A DNA stretch of 64,000 nt from Myxococcales bacterium (GTDB lineage Bacteria > Myxococcota > Myxococcia > Myxococcales > Myxococcaceae). Below the pieces are notes generated by a model. It was not told where the DNA came from, searched no databases, and was given only the letters and a program-made list of their open reading frames with translations. The stretch covers positions 62,001 to 126,000 of the forward strand of contig JACPVI010000053.1 in assembly GCA_016191815.1 (NCBI GenBank), given 5' to 3'. Both the position numbers and the translations under genes were made by a program. Shown here piece after piece: positions 50,027 through 59,198 of the stretch (position 1 is its first letter; each line of letters starts with the position of its first letter).

Positions 50027-52804
50027 TTGAGACTCCGAAAGCTCCTCCTTGCGTGCTGGGGCGCCCTGGCGGCGGCCGGCTGCCCGGCGGTCAACTCGCC
50101 CCCCTGCTCTTCCGACGCGGACTGCCCGGGAGGCCGCTGCCGGCGCAGCGCCTGCGGCCCCACCTGCCTCGAGGACACCGAGTGCGGCACGGAGCAGCTC
50201 TGCTCGGGTGGGAAGTGCGTGCCCCGCCCGGAGTGCGCCGCCGACGGCGACTGCGCCCAGGGCTTCGTCTGCAAGGCCGGGCTGTGTCAGTGCACCGCCG
50301 ACTCCGCTTGTGCGCGGAACCAGTCGTGCGTCAACGGGCGCTGCGAGATCCGCAAGCGCTGCCAGGGGGACGAGGACTGCGCGGGCACCGGCCGCCGCTG
50401 CGAGGTGACCCAGGGCCTGTGCATTCCTCCCTGCTCGCTCCCCACCGACTGCGCGCCGGGCACCGATCCGCGGCTGGCGGCGGCGCTCTACGTCTGCACC
50501 GAGGGGCGTTGCCTGCGCCGGTGCATCTCCGATCCATCGTGCGGCCCGGGGCTGATCTGCGAGTCGGGGACCTGCGCGGTGGCCCAGTGCCGCACCACCG
50601 CCGACTGCCCGAGCGGTCAGTACTGCACCGATCCGGACTTCGGCCGGTGCCGCGAGTACCAGCTCTGCTCGCGGAGCTCGGATTGCCCTAAGAACTACGA
50701 GTGCCGCGCCTTCCTGCCCGGCCAGTGCCCGCCCGGCTTCGACTGCACTCGCACCGTCTGCCAGGAGCTGCCTCGCTGCCTCATCGACACCGATTGCGTC
50801 AACCCGGCGAACCCCACGCAGCGGCGCGCCTTTTGCGAGGACGGCCACTGCCAGCCCACCACCCGCTGCACCTCGCCCACCCAGTGCGCGCAGGGGATGG
50901 CGTGCATCGGGGACCTCTGCGTGCCCGGCGCCTGCCGCGGTCACCCGGATTGTCCGCCCGCCCAGGCCTGCGTCGACGGGGCATGCGCCTCCGCGCCCGC
51001 GCCCGCGGACGTGAACCTCCTGTCGATCGCGCCGAAGAGCGCGCTGGCGCAGGTGGGGGACACGGTGAAGTTCACCCTCATCGCCTACCGCTTGGACGGC
51101 TCGAGCTTCCCCTTGTGGTCCGGGTCCTTCGCGGTGCTCGACCCGCAGGGAAACCCGAGCGGCGCAGTCTCGGTGGACTCCACCGGCCGGGCGACCGCGC
51201 TGGCCGCGGGGAGTTGGATCATCCGCGGCTCGGTGAGTGGAGCCAACGTGGCGCCCCAGGATGCCTCGCTCACCGTCTACGCCGCGGCGCCGGCGGGACA
51301 GAAGCGGGTGCTGGTGGTGGAGGCGGCCTCCGGCTCGCCGATCGCCGGAGTGAAGGTTTTGGGCTGCGACAGCCCTCCGGCCAGCGGCCCTTGTCCATCG
51401 CCGGTGGAGATCGTCACCGGCGCCGATGGCCAGGCGCTCTTCCCGTTCACCGGCGCGACCGCCAGCTTCTCCGCCGCGTCCACCGCGGTCCGCTCCGACG
51501 GGCTGCCGCGCTACGACCGGGTGAGCGTGCTCGCCACCTCGGCCGGCGACGTGCTTCTGCCGCTCTCCGAGAACCCGGTCCACGGCGCGGCCGGCTACAA
51601 CGGGTCGATCTCCTTCGCCGACGTCCACTCCACCGGTGCCTACTGGGCGGGCTACGCGGTGCTGTCGATGGGAGACCTGCCCGACCTGGACCTGGCCACG
51701 CTCCTCGGAGAGCCGTTCATGGTCGACCTGCCCGGCATCCTTCCGCGCTTCCCGGTGCCCGGCAGCGTGGTGCTCTACACCTCGCCCGGCTTCGGCATCC
51801 CCCAGGAGGTGAAGGGCCGCTCGCTCGGGCTCGGCCAGGCCGGCAGCCGGACCGCGGTGGCCTTCGCCGGCCGCAGCGACATCGACATGCTGCAGGCGCT
51901 CAGGTCCACCGAGCTGCTCGCCTACACCGGGGCGATGGACTACGCGGTGCAGCCGGGAGTCTCCGCCGCTCATCGTCCGAGGGTGCCGGACTACGCCGAC
52001 GTGGACGGCGATGGGCTGTGCGCCCAGCCCCAGAAGTGCCCGCAGGGCTCCGAGGACGTGCCCGACTATGTCTCCTTCGCGCCGCTGGCGCTCCGGCCCG
52101 GCCGCGAGCAGCTCCGGCGCACGGAGATCGTCATCCCCAACCTCCCGGTCTACTTGGACACGGTGATCGTCTCGGCGGTGGAGACCGGCTACGCGAGCGG
52201 CGTCCTCCCGCTGGGCTTCTCCTCGCGCGGGGCGGGGCCGCCGGGGCAGGACGGGACCCGGCCGGTGCAGAGCATCCTCCTTCGCAGCGGCGCGCCCTAC
52301 GGGGGCGTGGAGATCGGCGAGCCCGGCATCTGGGCGCTGGCGGCGAGCGCTTCGCAGTCCGGCGGCCTGCTCGGCTCGAGGGGCACCGTGTCCGCGCGGC
52401 TCACCCGCTCGCCCCTGTTGCCGGCCAAGGTGTTGATCGCCCCCTTCCTCCCGGCGGCGCTCGGCTCCTCTTTCTCCCCATCGTCGCGCACCCTGAGCCC
52501 GGGGCAGCCGGCGTGGAATTCGGTGTACTCGATGGGAGGTGAGCTGGCCCGGGTGGTGCTCACCGGCACCCAGCAGAGGCACCAGGTGTACTTCGTGGTG
52601 CAGGGATCGCAGACGGCGGTGCGGGTGCCCGACTCGCCGGCCGCGCCAGGGATCGATCCGGCCGGCCAGGCGAACGCCCGCTTGGAGGTGGTGGCAATGG
52701 ACTTGAAGGCGGGCGTTACTGCGGGGGAAGCCCTGACCCTCGCCGGCCCAAACCTCTGGAATCTGTCACTGGCGATCGATGGATATTCCCGCTTCGAGCG
52801 CTAG
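50027..52804 (+). CDS. Cys-rich lipoprotein with Ig-like domain
   Basis: A 925-residue predicted lipoprotein. TTG at 50027 is preceded by GGGAGG at 9-10 bases, and the protein then opens with KLLLACWGALAAAGC, a lipobox. Residues about 20-330 are Cys-rich modules of the form C-x4-5-C-x5-6-C-x4-C (CAADGDCAQGFVCKAGLC and similar). At about 340-430 comes a Big_2-like Ig fold (VDSTGRATALAAGSWIIRGS). The rest is a large beta-rich region with acidic calcium-like loops (DVDGDGLCAQ), ending in an Ig/TIG-like IDGYSRFER. Surface location and adhesion role are inferred. An upstream ATG (49967) would add 20 residues. Confidence 0.82.
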   Translation: MRLRKLLLACWGALAAAGCPAVNSPPCSSDADCPGGRCRRSACGPTCLEDTECGTEQLCSGGKCVPRPECAADGDCAQGFVCKAGLCQCTADSACARNQSCVNGRCEIRKRCQGDEDCAGTGRRCEVTQGLCIPPCSLPTDCAPGTDPRLAAALYVCTEGRCLRRCISDPSCGPGLICESGTCAVAQCRTTADCPSGQYCTDPDFGRCREYQLCSRSSDCPKNYECRAFLPGQCPPGFDCTRTVCQELPRCLIDTDCVNPANPTQRRAFCEDGHCQPTTRCTSPTQCAQGMACIGDLCVPGACRGHPDCPPAQACVDGACASAPAPADVNLLSIAPKSALAQVGDTVKFTLIAYRLDGSSFPLWSGSFAVLDPQGNPSGAVSVDSTGRATALAAGSWIIRGSVSGANVAPQDASLTVYAAAPAGQKRVLVVEAASGSPIAGVKVLGCDSPPASGPCPSPVEIVTGADGQALFPFTGATASFSAASTAVRSDGLPRYDRVSVLATSAGDVLLPLSENPVHGAAGYNGSISFADVHSTGAYWAGYAVLSMGDLPDLDLATLLGEPFMVDLPGILPRFPVPGSVVLYTSPGFGIPQEVKGRSLGLGQAGSRTAVAFAGRSDIDMLQALRSTELLAYTGAMDYAVQPGVSAAHRPRVPDYADVDGDGLCAQPQKCPQGSEDVPDYVSFAPLALRPGREQLRRTEIVIPNLPVYLDTVIVSAVETGYASGVLPLGFSSRGAGPPGQDGTRPVQSILLRSGAPYGGVEIGEPGIWALAASASQSGGLLGSRGTVSARLTRSPLLPAKVLIAPFLPAALGSSFSPSSRTLSPGQPAWNSVYSMGGELARVVLTGTQQRHQVYFVVQGSQTAVRVPDSPAAPGIDPAGQANARLEVVAMDLKAGVTAGEALTLAGPNLWNLSLAIDGYSRFER

Positions 52805-52834
52805 TGCATTAAGGTCCCGCCAAGACGGGGGCTG

Positions 52835-54373
52835 ATGGACGCGATGAAGGACATCATCATCGGCATCGACCTGGGGACGACCAACTCCTGCGCCGCCATC
52901 GTCGAGGGCGACAACATTGGTATCCCGCAGGTGAAGCTCATCCCTTACAAGGGAGGGGAGTACACCATCCCGTCGGTCTTCGCGATCGACGACAAGGGGA
53001 ACGAGCTGATCGGCTACGAGGCGAAGCGCCAGTGGCAGCTCAACCCGAAGAACACCATCTACGGGGCGAAGCGCCTGGTGGGGAGGTCCTACCGCAGCGA
53101 CATCGTGGAGACCTGGCAGAAGGCGGTCGCCTACGCGGTCCGGCCGGGCAAGAAGAACGACGTGGTGATCGACATCGCCAAGCGCGAGTTCTCGATGCAG
53201 GAGGTGAGCGCGAAGATCCTCAACAAGATCCGCGACGTCGCCTCGAACCACCTCAAGACGCCGGTGAAGCGGGCGGTGGTGACGGTGCCGGCCTACTTCA
53301 CCGACCGGCAGCGGCAGACGGTGAAGGACGCCGGGAAGCTGGTGGACCTTGAAGTGGTGCGGATCATCAACGAGCCCACCGCGGCGTCCTTGGCCTACGG
53401 GGTGGGAAAGCGCCTCAACGAGCGGGTGGCGGTCTATGACTTGGGCGGCGGCACCTTCGACGTGTCGATCATCGAGATCCGCGACCGGGTGTTCGAGGTG
53501 AAGGCCACCGGGGGCGACATCTTCCTGGGCGGGCTGGACTTCGACAACGCCATCCTCGGGCACGTGCTCAAGGACTTCGCCTCCAAGACCGCGATCGACC
53601 TCTCCACCGACCCGGTGGCGATGCAGCGGATCAAGGACCTGGCCGAGCGCACCAAGTGCGATCTCTCGGCCCGCGAGGAGGTCCCCTTCAACATCCCCTT
53701 CATCACCATGACCTCGCAGGGGCAGCCGCTGAACATCGAGATGAAGTTCAGCCGGAAGCTGCTCGAGCAGCTCACCTCGCACCTGGTGGACCGCTCGCTG
53801 CAGATCGTGGCGAAGGTGCTGGTGGACTCGGGGCTATCGACCAAGGACATCGACGAGGTGCTCCTGGTGGGCGGGCAGACCCGCATGCCGGTGGTGCAGG
53901 ACCGGCTGACCAAGTTCTTCGGCAAGTCGCCCTCCAAGGGGGTGCACCCCGACGAGGCGGTGGCGATCGGGGCGGCGCTCTACGCGCACTCGCTAGAGGA
54001 CGACACCAACTTGAAGCTCCAGCTCCTCGACGTGATCCCGATGGCGATCGGGCTGGAGAAGGCCGGGGGCTCGTTCCACGTGGTCTTCCCGAGGAACGCC
54101 GCCATCCCCAACGCCAAGCAGCTCACCGCCACCACCAGCTACGACCAGCAGACCGAGCTGGCGATGCGCATCTTCCAGGGCGACAACGAGGCGGTGACCC
54201 GCAACGAGCTGTTGGGCGAGTTCACCTTCTCGGGGATCCGCTCCGACCGCGCCGGCAAGGTCCAGGTGGAGGTCACCTTCGACGTCAACGTGGAAGGCAT
54301 CCTCACCATGCACGCGCGCGATCCGGCCAGCGGCAAGGAGATGCAGACCACCGTCCGGGTGACTTCCTCCTGA
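52835..54373 (+). CDS. Lidless Hsp70/DnaK-like chaperone
   Basis: A 512-residue Hsp70 with a complete N-terminal ATPase domain: IGIDLGTTNSCAAIVEG (phosphate 1), VYDLGGGTFDVSII (phosphate 2), INEPTAASLAYG and VLLVGGQTRMPVVQ (adenosine). The substrate-binding beta domain follows (IPMAIGLEKAGGSFHVVFPRN and LGEFTFSGIRS). The protein stops right after this domain, so the about 100-residue helical lid and the EEVD-like tail of DnaK are missing. Such short Hsp70 paralogues occur alongside a main dnaK. dnaJ and grpE are not nearby; the only J-like protein in the window lacks HPD. Function beyond nucleotide-dependent binding unknown. Confidence 0.92.
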   Translation: MDAMKDIIIGIDLGTTNSCAAIVEGDNIGIPQVKLIPYKGGEYTIPSVFAIDDKGNELIGYEAKRQWQLNPKNTIYGAKRLVGRSYRSDIVETWQKAVAYAVRPGKKNDVVIDIAKREFSMQEVSAKILNKIRDVASNHLKTPVKRAVVTVPAYFTDRQRQTVKDAGKLVDLEVVRIINEPTAASLAYGVGKRLNERVAVYDLGGGTFDVSIIEIRDRVFEVKATGGDIFLGGLDFDNAILGHVLKDFASKTAIDLSTDPVAMQRIKDLAERTKCDLSAREEVPFNIPFITMTSQGQPLNIEMKFSRKLLEQLTSHLVDRSLQIVAKVLVDSGLSTKDIDEVLLVGGQTRMPVVQDRLTKFFGKSPSKGVHPDEAVAIGAALYAHSLEDDTNLKLQLLDVIPMAIGLEKAGGSFHVVFPRNAAIPNAKQLTATTSYDQQTELAMRIFQGDNEAVTRNELLGEFTFSGIRSDRAGKVQVEVTFDVNVEGILTMHARDPASGKEMQTTVRVTSS

Positions 54374-54407
54374 GGACCCGCACCGCTCGCCGCCTCTGAT
54401 CTGGCCC

Positions 54408-55688
<1,281 letters not shown>

Positions 55689-55930
55689 TACGACCTCCCA
55701 ACCGCTTCGGCCCTACCTCATAGGCTCGATGCTACTACACCGGGCCCACCCCAGAAATTTGGGCGCCAACACCTCGCGGGAAAATATAGGGCGTCCGATC
55801 AGTGCCGCGCCAGGCCATCGCCCTCGCCGCGCTGCGCCGTGACTGGAGCCGGATCAACGCCCTGGAATTGACGCCCGGGGGCCGCGACACCATTGCACCC
55901 GCGCTCGCAGGGCCGCAGGCCGGCCTGGCG

Positions 55931-56548
55931 TCAGCTTTGCTGCGCAGTCAGCTCTTCGACATCCTCGGCCAGCGCCGCCGCGCGCTCGGCGATCGCCCGG
56001 GGGACCTTGCGCGTCCTCGCCAGCTCTTCGGCGAGCCTGTGGGCCATCGCGGACAGCCTGCGGAGCTGCTGCGCCTCGGTCCGCTCGCCCTCCGGCGCTC
56101 TGTAGCGGTCCGAGAGCTCCCGCCTCAGGTCGGACCAAGACCGCTCCGGGTTCCAGATGGAGTCGCGGATGCCCCGGTACTCCTGGGCGCTGAGCTGGCC
56201 GCGCTCCTCCGCCCCGGCCAAAACCTCCACCACCTCGAAGGCGGGCGCAGTCTCGGGGAGGTCCTCGCCAAAGAGCGCCTTCGGCTCGTGGCGGGAGAGG
56301 AAGGAGTAGCTGCGCACCAGCTTCTCGGCGGTAGCCTTGCGGATGTGCAGCTCCTTGGCGCAGTAGCCCTCGAAGGACTCGAAGCCCCACTGCTGGAACA
56401 GCCCCTCGTCGCGCACTCGCACCAGCATCCGCCCCAGCTCGACCCAGCCGGCCTTGAACCGGCGGGCGGCCGTCAGCACCGAGTGCCGGAAGGAGCCGGG
56501 CGTGACCTGCCGGGCCTTCTCGAGGAGCGCCGCCTGGGCGTCGGACAT
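55931..56548 (-). CDS. Conserved myxobacterial protein, possible DNA-binding
   Basis: A 205-residue, highly charged alpha-helical protein. The central segment WVELGRMLVRVRDEGLFQ then WGFESFEGYCAKELHIRK then ATAEKLVRSYSFL resembles the helical regions of ParB/KorB-like or phage-type DNA-binding proteins, but no certain helix-turn-helix can be claimed. The C-terminal half is a long coiled-coil-like run ending EDVEELTAQQS. It lies 9 bases downstream of the TonB-like protein gene on the same strand. I do not recognise a function. Confidence 0.68.
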   Translation of the reverse strand: MSDAQAALLEKARQVTPGSFRHSVLTAARRFKAGWVELGRMLVRVRDEGLFQQWGFESFEGYCAKELHIRKATAEKLVRSYSFLSRHEPKALFGEDLPETAPAFEVVEVLAGAEERGQLSAQEYRGIRDSIWNPERSWSDLRRELSDRYRAPEGERTEAQQLRRLSAMAHRLAEELARTRKVPRAIAERAAALAEDVEELTAQQS

Positions 56549-56557
56549 GGGCGCTCT

Positions 56558-57460
56558 CTAGCCCTTTCCGATCTTGAAGGACAGGCCAACGGTGGCTCGC
56601 TCGCCCTCGTAGGGCTTGAAGGGCCACTTCTGCAGCTCGCGGAAGAGGCACTCCTTGAGCGGGCCCTCGCGGAAGGTGGGGTGGTCGATCCAGAGCTTGG
56701 CCACCCGGCCGTCGTTGCCGATCACGAACTCGATCGGGATCTTCGCGTTCAGCCCGGGGCTCTTCTGCGCCTCCGCCACCAGGCAGGGAAAGAGCGTCTT
56801 CTGCTTCGACGCCACCACCGCGTTGATCGAACCCTGGTCGAACTTGGCGGTCTGCATTCCGTCGGGGTCGTCTGCCGCGTCGGTGAGCTGGGCCTTCGAG
56901 GTCCGCGAGGGCCGGTCGGCCGAGGCGACCGCTCCGCTCGAAGGGCGCTCCGTGCGGGAGGTGGAGGGCCCTCCGGGGTAGTCGAGCAGGTCCTCGTCCT
57001 TGTGCGCCTTGGCCCGGCCGATCACCGGCGCGCCGACCGAGACCAGGCCCAGGTCGTCCCACAATTCCTGGGGGCTGGCGGTCGGGCGCGAGCGCGAAGC
57101 CACCACCGTCGCCACCGCCGCGGCCCCCGCGGCCACCGGCACCGTCACCGCGACCACCAGGGCGATCTTCAGCCGGCGGCGCCTGCGCTGGGTCTGCGCC
57201 AGCTCGGCGGCGCTTCGATCCACCCGCTGCTTGGCCTCGGCCTTGGCCAGGTGCACCTTGAAGAAGTCCACCTCGGAGAGGCGGATGAAACGGCCGCTGC
57301 CCAGCCGCTGCACTTCGGAGCGGCCGTCGAGATCGCCCGCGTACAGCTTCTCCACGATCTGGGCGGCGGGAACCGGGCCCAGCACCAGCTCTCCCTGGCG
57401 GAAGAGCCAGTCGCCCCCGCTGGTACCGAGATCGACCCCCAGCTTTTTCCCCGGCCTCAT
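56558..57460 (-). CDS. GYF_2 plus AgmX/PglI-type TonB-like protein
   Basis: A 300-residue membrane protein. The N-terminal GYF_2-type domain is DWLFRQGELVLGPVPAAQIV then KLYAGDLDGRSEV (about 17-75), the Myxococcus-style GYF. One membrane helix follows (LKIALVVAVTVPVAAGAAAVA), then a Ser/Pro/Arg linker. The C-terminal TonB-like AgmX/PglI domain is FVIGNDGRVAKLWIDHPTF...WPFKPYEGERATVG. AgmX and PglI are gliding-motility proteins of Myxococcus xanthus, where this domain is a periplasmic TonB-like module. Here a role in energy coupling or motility is inferred. A good -35/-10 pair lies 12-41 bases upstream. Confidence 0.88.
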   Translation of the reverse strand: MRPGKKLGVDLGTSGGDWLFRQGELVLGPVPAAQIVEKLYAGDLDGRSEVQRLGSGRFIRLSEVDFFKVHLAKAEAKQRVDRSAAELAQTQRRRRRLKIALVVAVTVPVAAGAAAVATVVASRSRPTASPQELWDDLGLVSVGAPVIGRAKAHKDEDLLDYPGGPSTSRTERPSSGAVASADRPSRTSKAQLTDAADDPDGMQTAKFDQGSINAVVASKQKTLFPCLVAEAQKSPGLNAKIPIEFVIGNDGRVAKLWIDHPTFREGPLKECLFRELQKWPFKPYEGERATVGLSFKIGKG

Positions 57461-57471
57461 GCTCGAGCGAA

Positions 57472-57501
57472 ATAATGTACCGGCCGGGTCGCGCGCCGCA
57501 A
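57472..57501 (-). promoter_or_regulatory. Possible sigma-70 promoter for the TonB-like gene
   Basis: On the minus strand, TTGCGG (57501-57496) and CATTAT (57477-57472) are 18 bases apart, or TACATT (57479-57474) 16 bases apart. Both lie just upstream of the start at 57460. The region also contains the first bases of the divergent truA gene. Confidence 0.45.
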
Positions 57502-58367
57502 TGGCGCAAGGCACCGGGCGGCCCGGAGCGCGGACTGTGGCCTCGAAGCGAGTTGCGCTGTGGGTCTGGTATCGCGGCGACCGCTTCCGCGGGTTCCAGA
57601 CCCAACCCAAGGGGCCCACCGTCCAGCAGGCGCTGCAGGAGGCGCTGCTCCAAGCTGGAGTCTCGGCGCCGGTGCATCCCTCAGGCCGGACCGACCGCGG
57701 AGTCCACGCCAGGATGCAGGTGGTGAGCTTCCGCGCGCCGGAGGGGGCGGCCGAGGGCCTGGGCGAGATCCTCCGGCGGCGCTTGCCGGAAGGGCTGGGC
57801 GTCTGCGTCGCGCGCGAGGTGATGGAGGCGTTCCACGCGCAGTGGCGGGCCGTCGTGAAGGAGTACCGCTACCGCCTGGCGCTGCGCCCTCCGGACCCAC
57901 GATGGCGCGGCGCCTGCTGGCAGGTCGCGGAGGACTTGCGGAGCGAAAGGCCAATCGCCCCGGAGCGCTTCGCCTCGCTTCTCGGCCGCTGCGTGGGCGC
58001 GCGCGACTTCTGGGCCTTCCACGCCAAGTCCAGCCCGCGAAAGGTGCGGCGGCTCTTCTCGGCGGAGGTGAGGGAGATCGAGCCGGGGCTCCTCGAGGCG
58101 CGGCTTTGGGGGGACAGCTTCGCGCGCTACCAGGTGCGCTACTTGGTGGGCTCGAGCGCGATGGCCGCGGCAGGGCTGCTCTCCGAGCAACAGCTCGAAG
58201 CCGCGCTGGAGGAGGCGGCGGAGATCCGCGGCTTCCGCGCGCCGGGCTCGGGGCTCACCCTGTGGGAGGTCCATTATCCTCCCGAGTTGGACCCGTTCAC
58301 CCGCGAAGAGCGGCGCTCGCCTCCTCACCTGCCTCGAGCGCCGCCGTTCATCGCCCCAGAAGAATGA
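57501..58367 (+). CDS. truA: tRNA pseudouridine(38-40) synthase TruA
   Basis: A 288-residue enzyme that makes pseudouridine in the anticodon arm of tRNA. The catalytic Asp is in HPSGRTDRGVHARMQV. Other TruA blocks are WYRGDRFRGFQTQPKGPTVQ and DFWAFHAKSSPRKVRRLF. I take the ATG at 57501, with a GTG at 57538 as an alternative. The C-terminal about 45 residues after LWEVHYPPELDPF are a Pro/Arg tail beyond the family core. It is divergent from the TonB-like gene, and 68 bases upstream of the next gene on the other strand. Confidence 0.95.
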   Translation: MAQGTGRPGARTVASKRVALWVWYRGDRFRGFQTQPKGPTVQQALQEALLQAGVSAPVHPSGRTDRGVHARMQVVSFRAPEGAAEGLGEILRRRLPEGLGVCVAREVMEAFHAQWRAVVKEYRYRLALRPPDPRWRGACWQVAEDLRSERPIAPERFASLLGRCVGARDFWAFHAKSSPRKVRRLFSAEVREIEPGLLEARLWGDSFARYQVRYLVGSSAMAAAGLLSEQQLEAALEEAAEIRGFRAPGSGLTLWEVHYPPELDPFTREERRSPPHLPRAPPFIAPEE

Positions 58368-58435
58368 GGGACCTCGAGCGCTTCGAATCCCGCTCGCGCC
58401 GAGCTGGTCGAGGCGCCCTCCTCGGCGACACTCGA

Positions 58436-58600
58436 TCAGGAGTCGAAGGAGTCCTCGTACTTCACCAGCAAGTCGTCGATCGCCTCGCGGAGGTACTCGC
58501 TCTGCCGAATCCGAGTCGCGCGCGACAGCTCCTTGAGCGAGCCCAGCTTCTCGCGGCTGAGTCGGAACACCAGTGAGGTAAGGCGCGGTCCGTCGTGCAT
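58436..58600 (-). CDS. Small ribbon-helix-helix protein
   Basis: A 54-residue protein with ribbon-helix-helix layout: a beta strand (LTSLVFRLSREKLGSLKEL) followed by ATRIRQSEYLREAIDDLLVKY. The N-terminal DGPRLTSLVFRLS is typical of Arc/MetJ-type DNA-binding strands. The ATG at 58600 follows GGAGGAGAC. No partner toxin gene is adjacent, so it may be a stand-alone regulator. Too short for confident family assignment. Confidence 0.72.
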   Translation of the reverse strand: MHDGPRLTSLVFRLSREKLGSLKELSRATRIRQSEYLREAIDDLLVKYEDSFDS

Positions 58601-58665
58601 GTCTCCTCCCACAGAGGCGCACATGGTCGCACACGATCGGAGGCGGTCAAGAAATCGGGCGGCGT

Positions 58666-59196
58666 TCACTCGAGCAAATAAGAGCGGAACTGGAGCCCGA
58701 CGATCAGCTCGGCATCGAAGCGGAGGGCTCCGCCGAAGCCGAGCTGAGCGGCGAGGCCGGTGAAGATTCCAGCGAGCGGCGACAGCTCGTATTGGAGCCC
58801 GAATCCGACGCGGGGGCCGAAGGTGAGTTGAGGCGTGAGGTGCGCCGCCGCGTCGAGGTCGAAGAACGTCTTGAAGCGGCCGTGGCCGAAGTAGCCGCGG
58901 TAGCCGGCGGCGAGCGACCAATCGATCGATGGCCCACCGAGGGAGGCGCGGCCGAACGCCTTCAGCTCGTTCCCGTCGTGGCCGATGGCGATCGTCCCGC
59001 CGAGGTCCACGTCCGCGCGCTGGCCCGACTCGAAGATACGGCCGGAGATGGCGGACTCCTTGTGCTCGACTCCGCCGGCCAGGAGCAGGCCCACAGACCC
59101 GCGGTGATCGAAGCGCTCGTCGGCCCATGCGGGCGAGGAACCGGCCAGCGCGAGGAATCCGGCCAGCAGATGACCACCTCGCCAGCCTGGCGCCAC
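58666..59196 (-). CDS. Putative exported beta-barrel protein
   Basis: A 176-residue protein from GTG 59196, 2 bases after the stop of the preceding gene, so its translation is coupled. A signal peptide (LLAGFLALAGSSPAWA) is followed by alternating hydrophobic/aromatic strands ending in FDAELIVGLQFRSYLLE, the style of small outer-membrane barrels (for example GSVGLLLAGGVEHKES, YGGYFGHGRF-like turns). The C-terminal residue is not the usual Phe. Outer-membrane location is inferred. An unlikely longer start exists upstream. Confidence 0.62.
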   Translation of the reverse strand: MAPGWRGGHLLAGFLALAGSSPAWADERFDHRGSVGLLLAGGVEHKESAISGRIFESGQRADVDLGGTIAIGHDGNELKAFGRASLGGPSIDWSLAAGYRGYFGHGRFKTFFDLDAAAHLTPQLTFGPRVGFGLQYELSPLAGIFTGLAAQLGFGGALRFDAELIVGLQFRSYLLE

Positions 59197-59198
59197 GC

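Noticed and set aside
58369-58435. A tRNA-like T-loop sequence (TTCGAATCC) near 58380
   Set aside because: The surrounding bases do not form the acceptor, D and anticodon stems, so it is a chance match.
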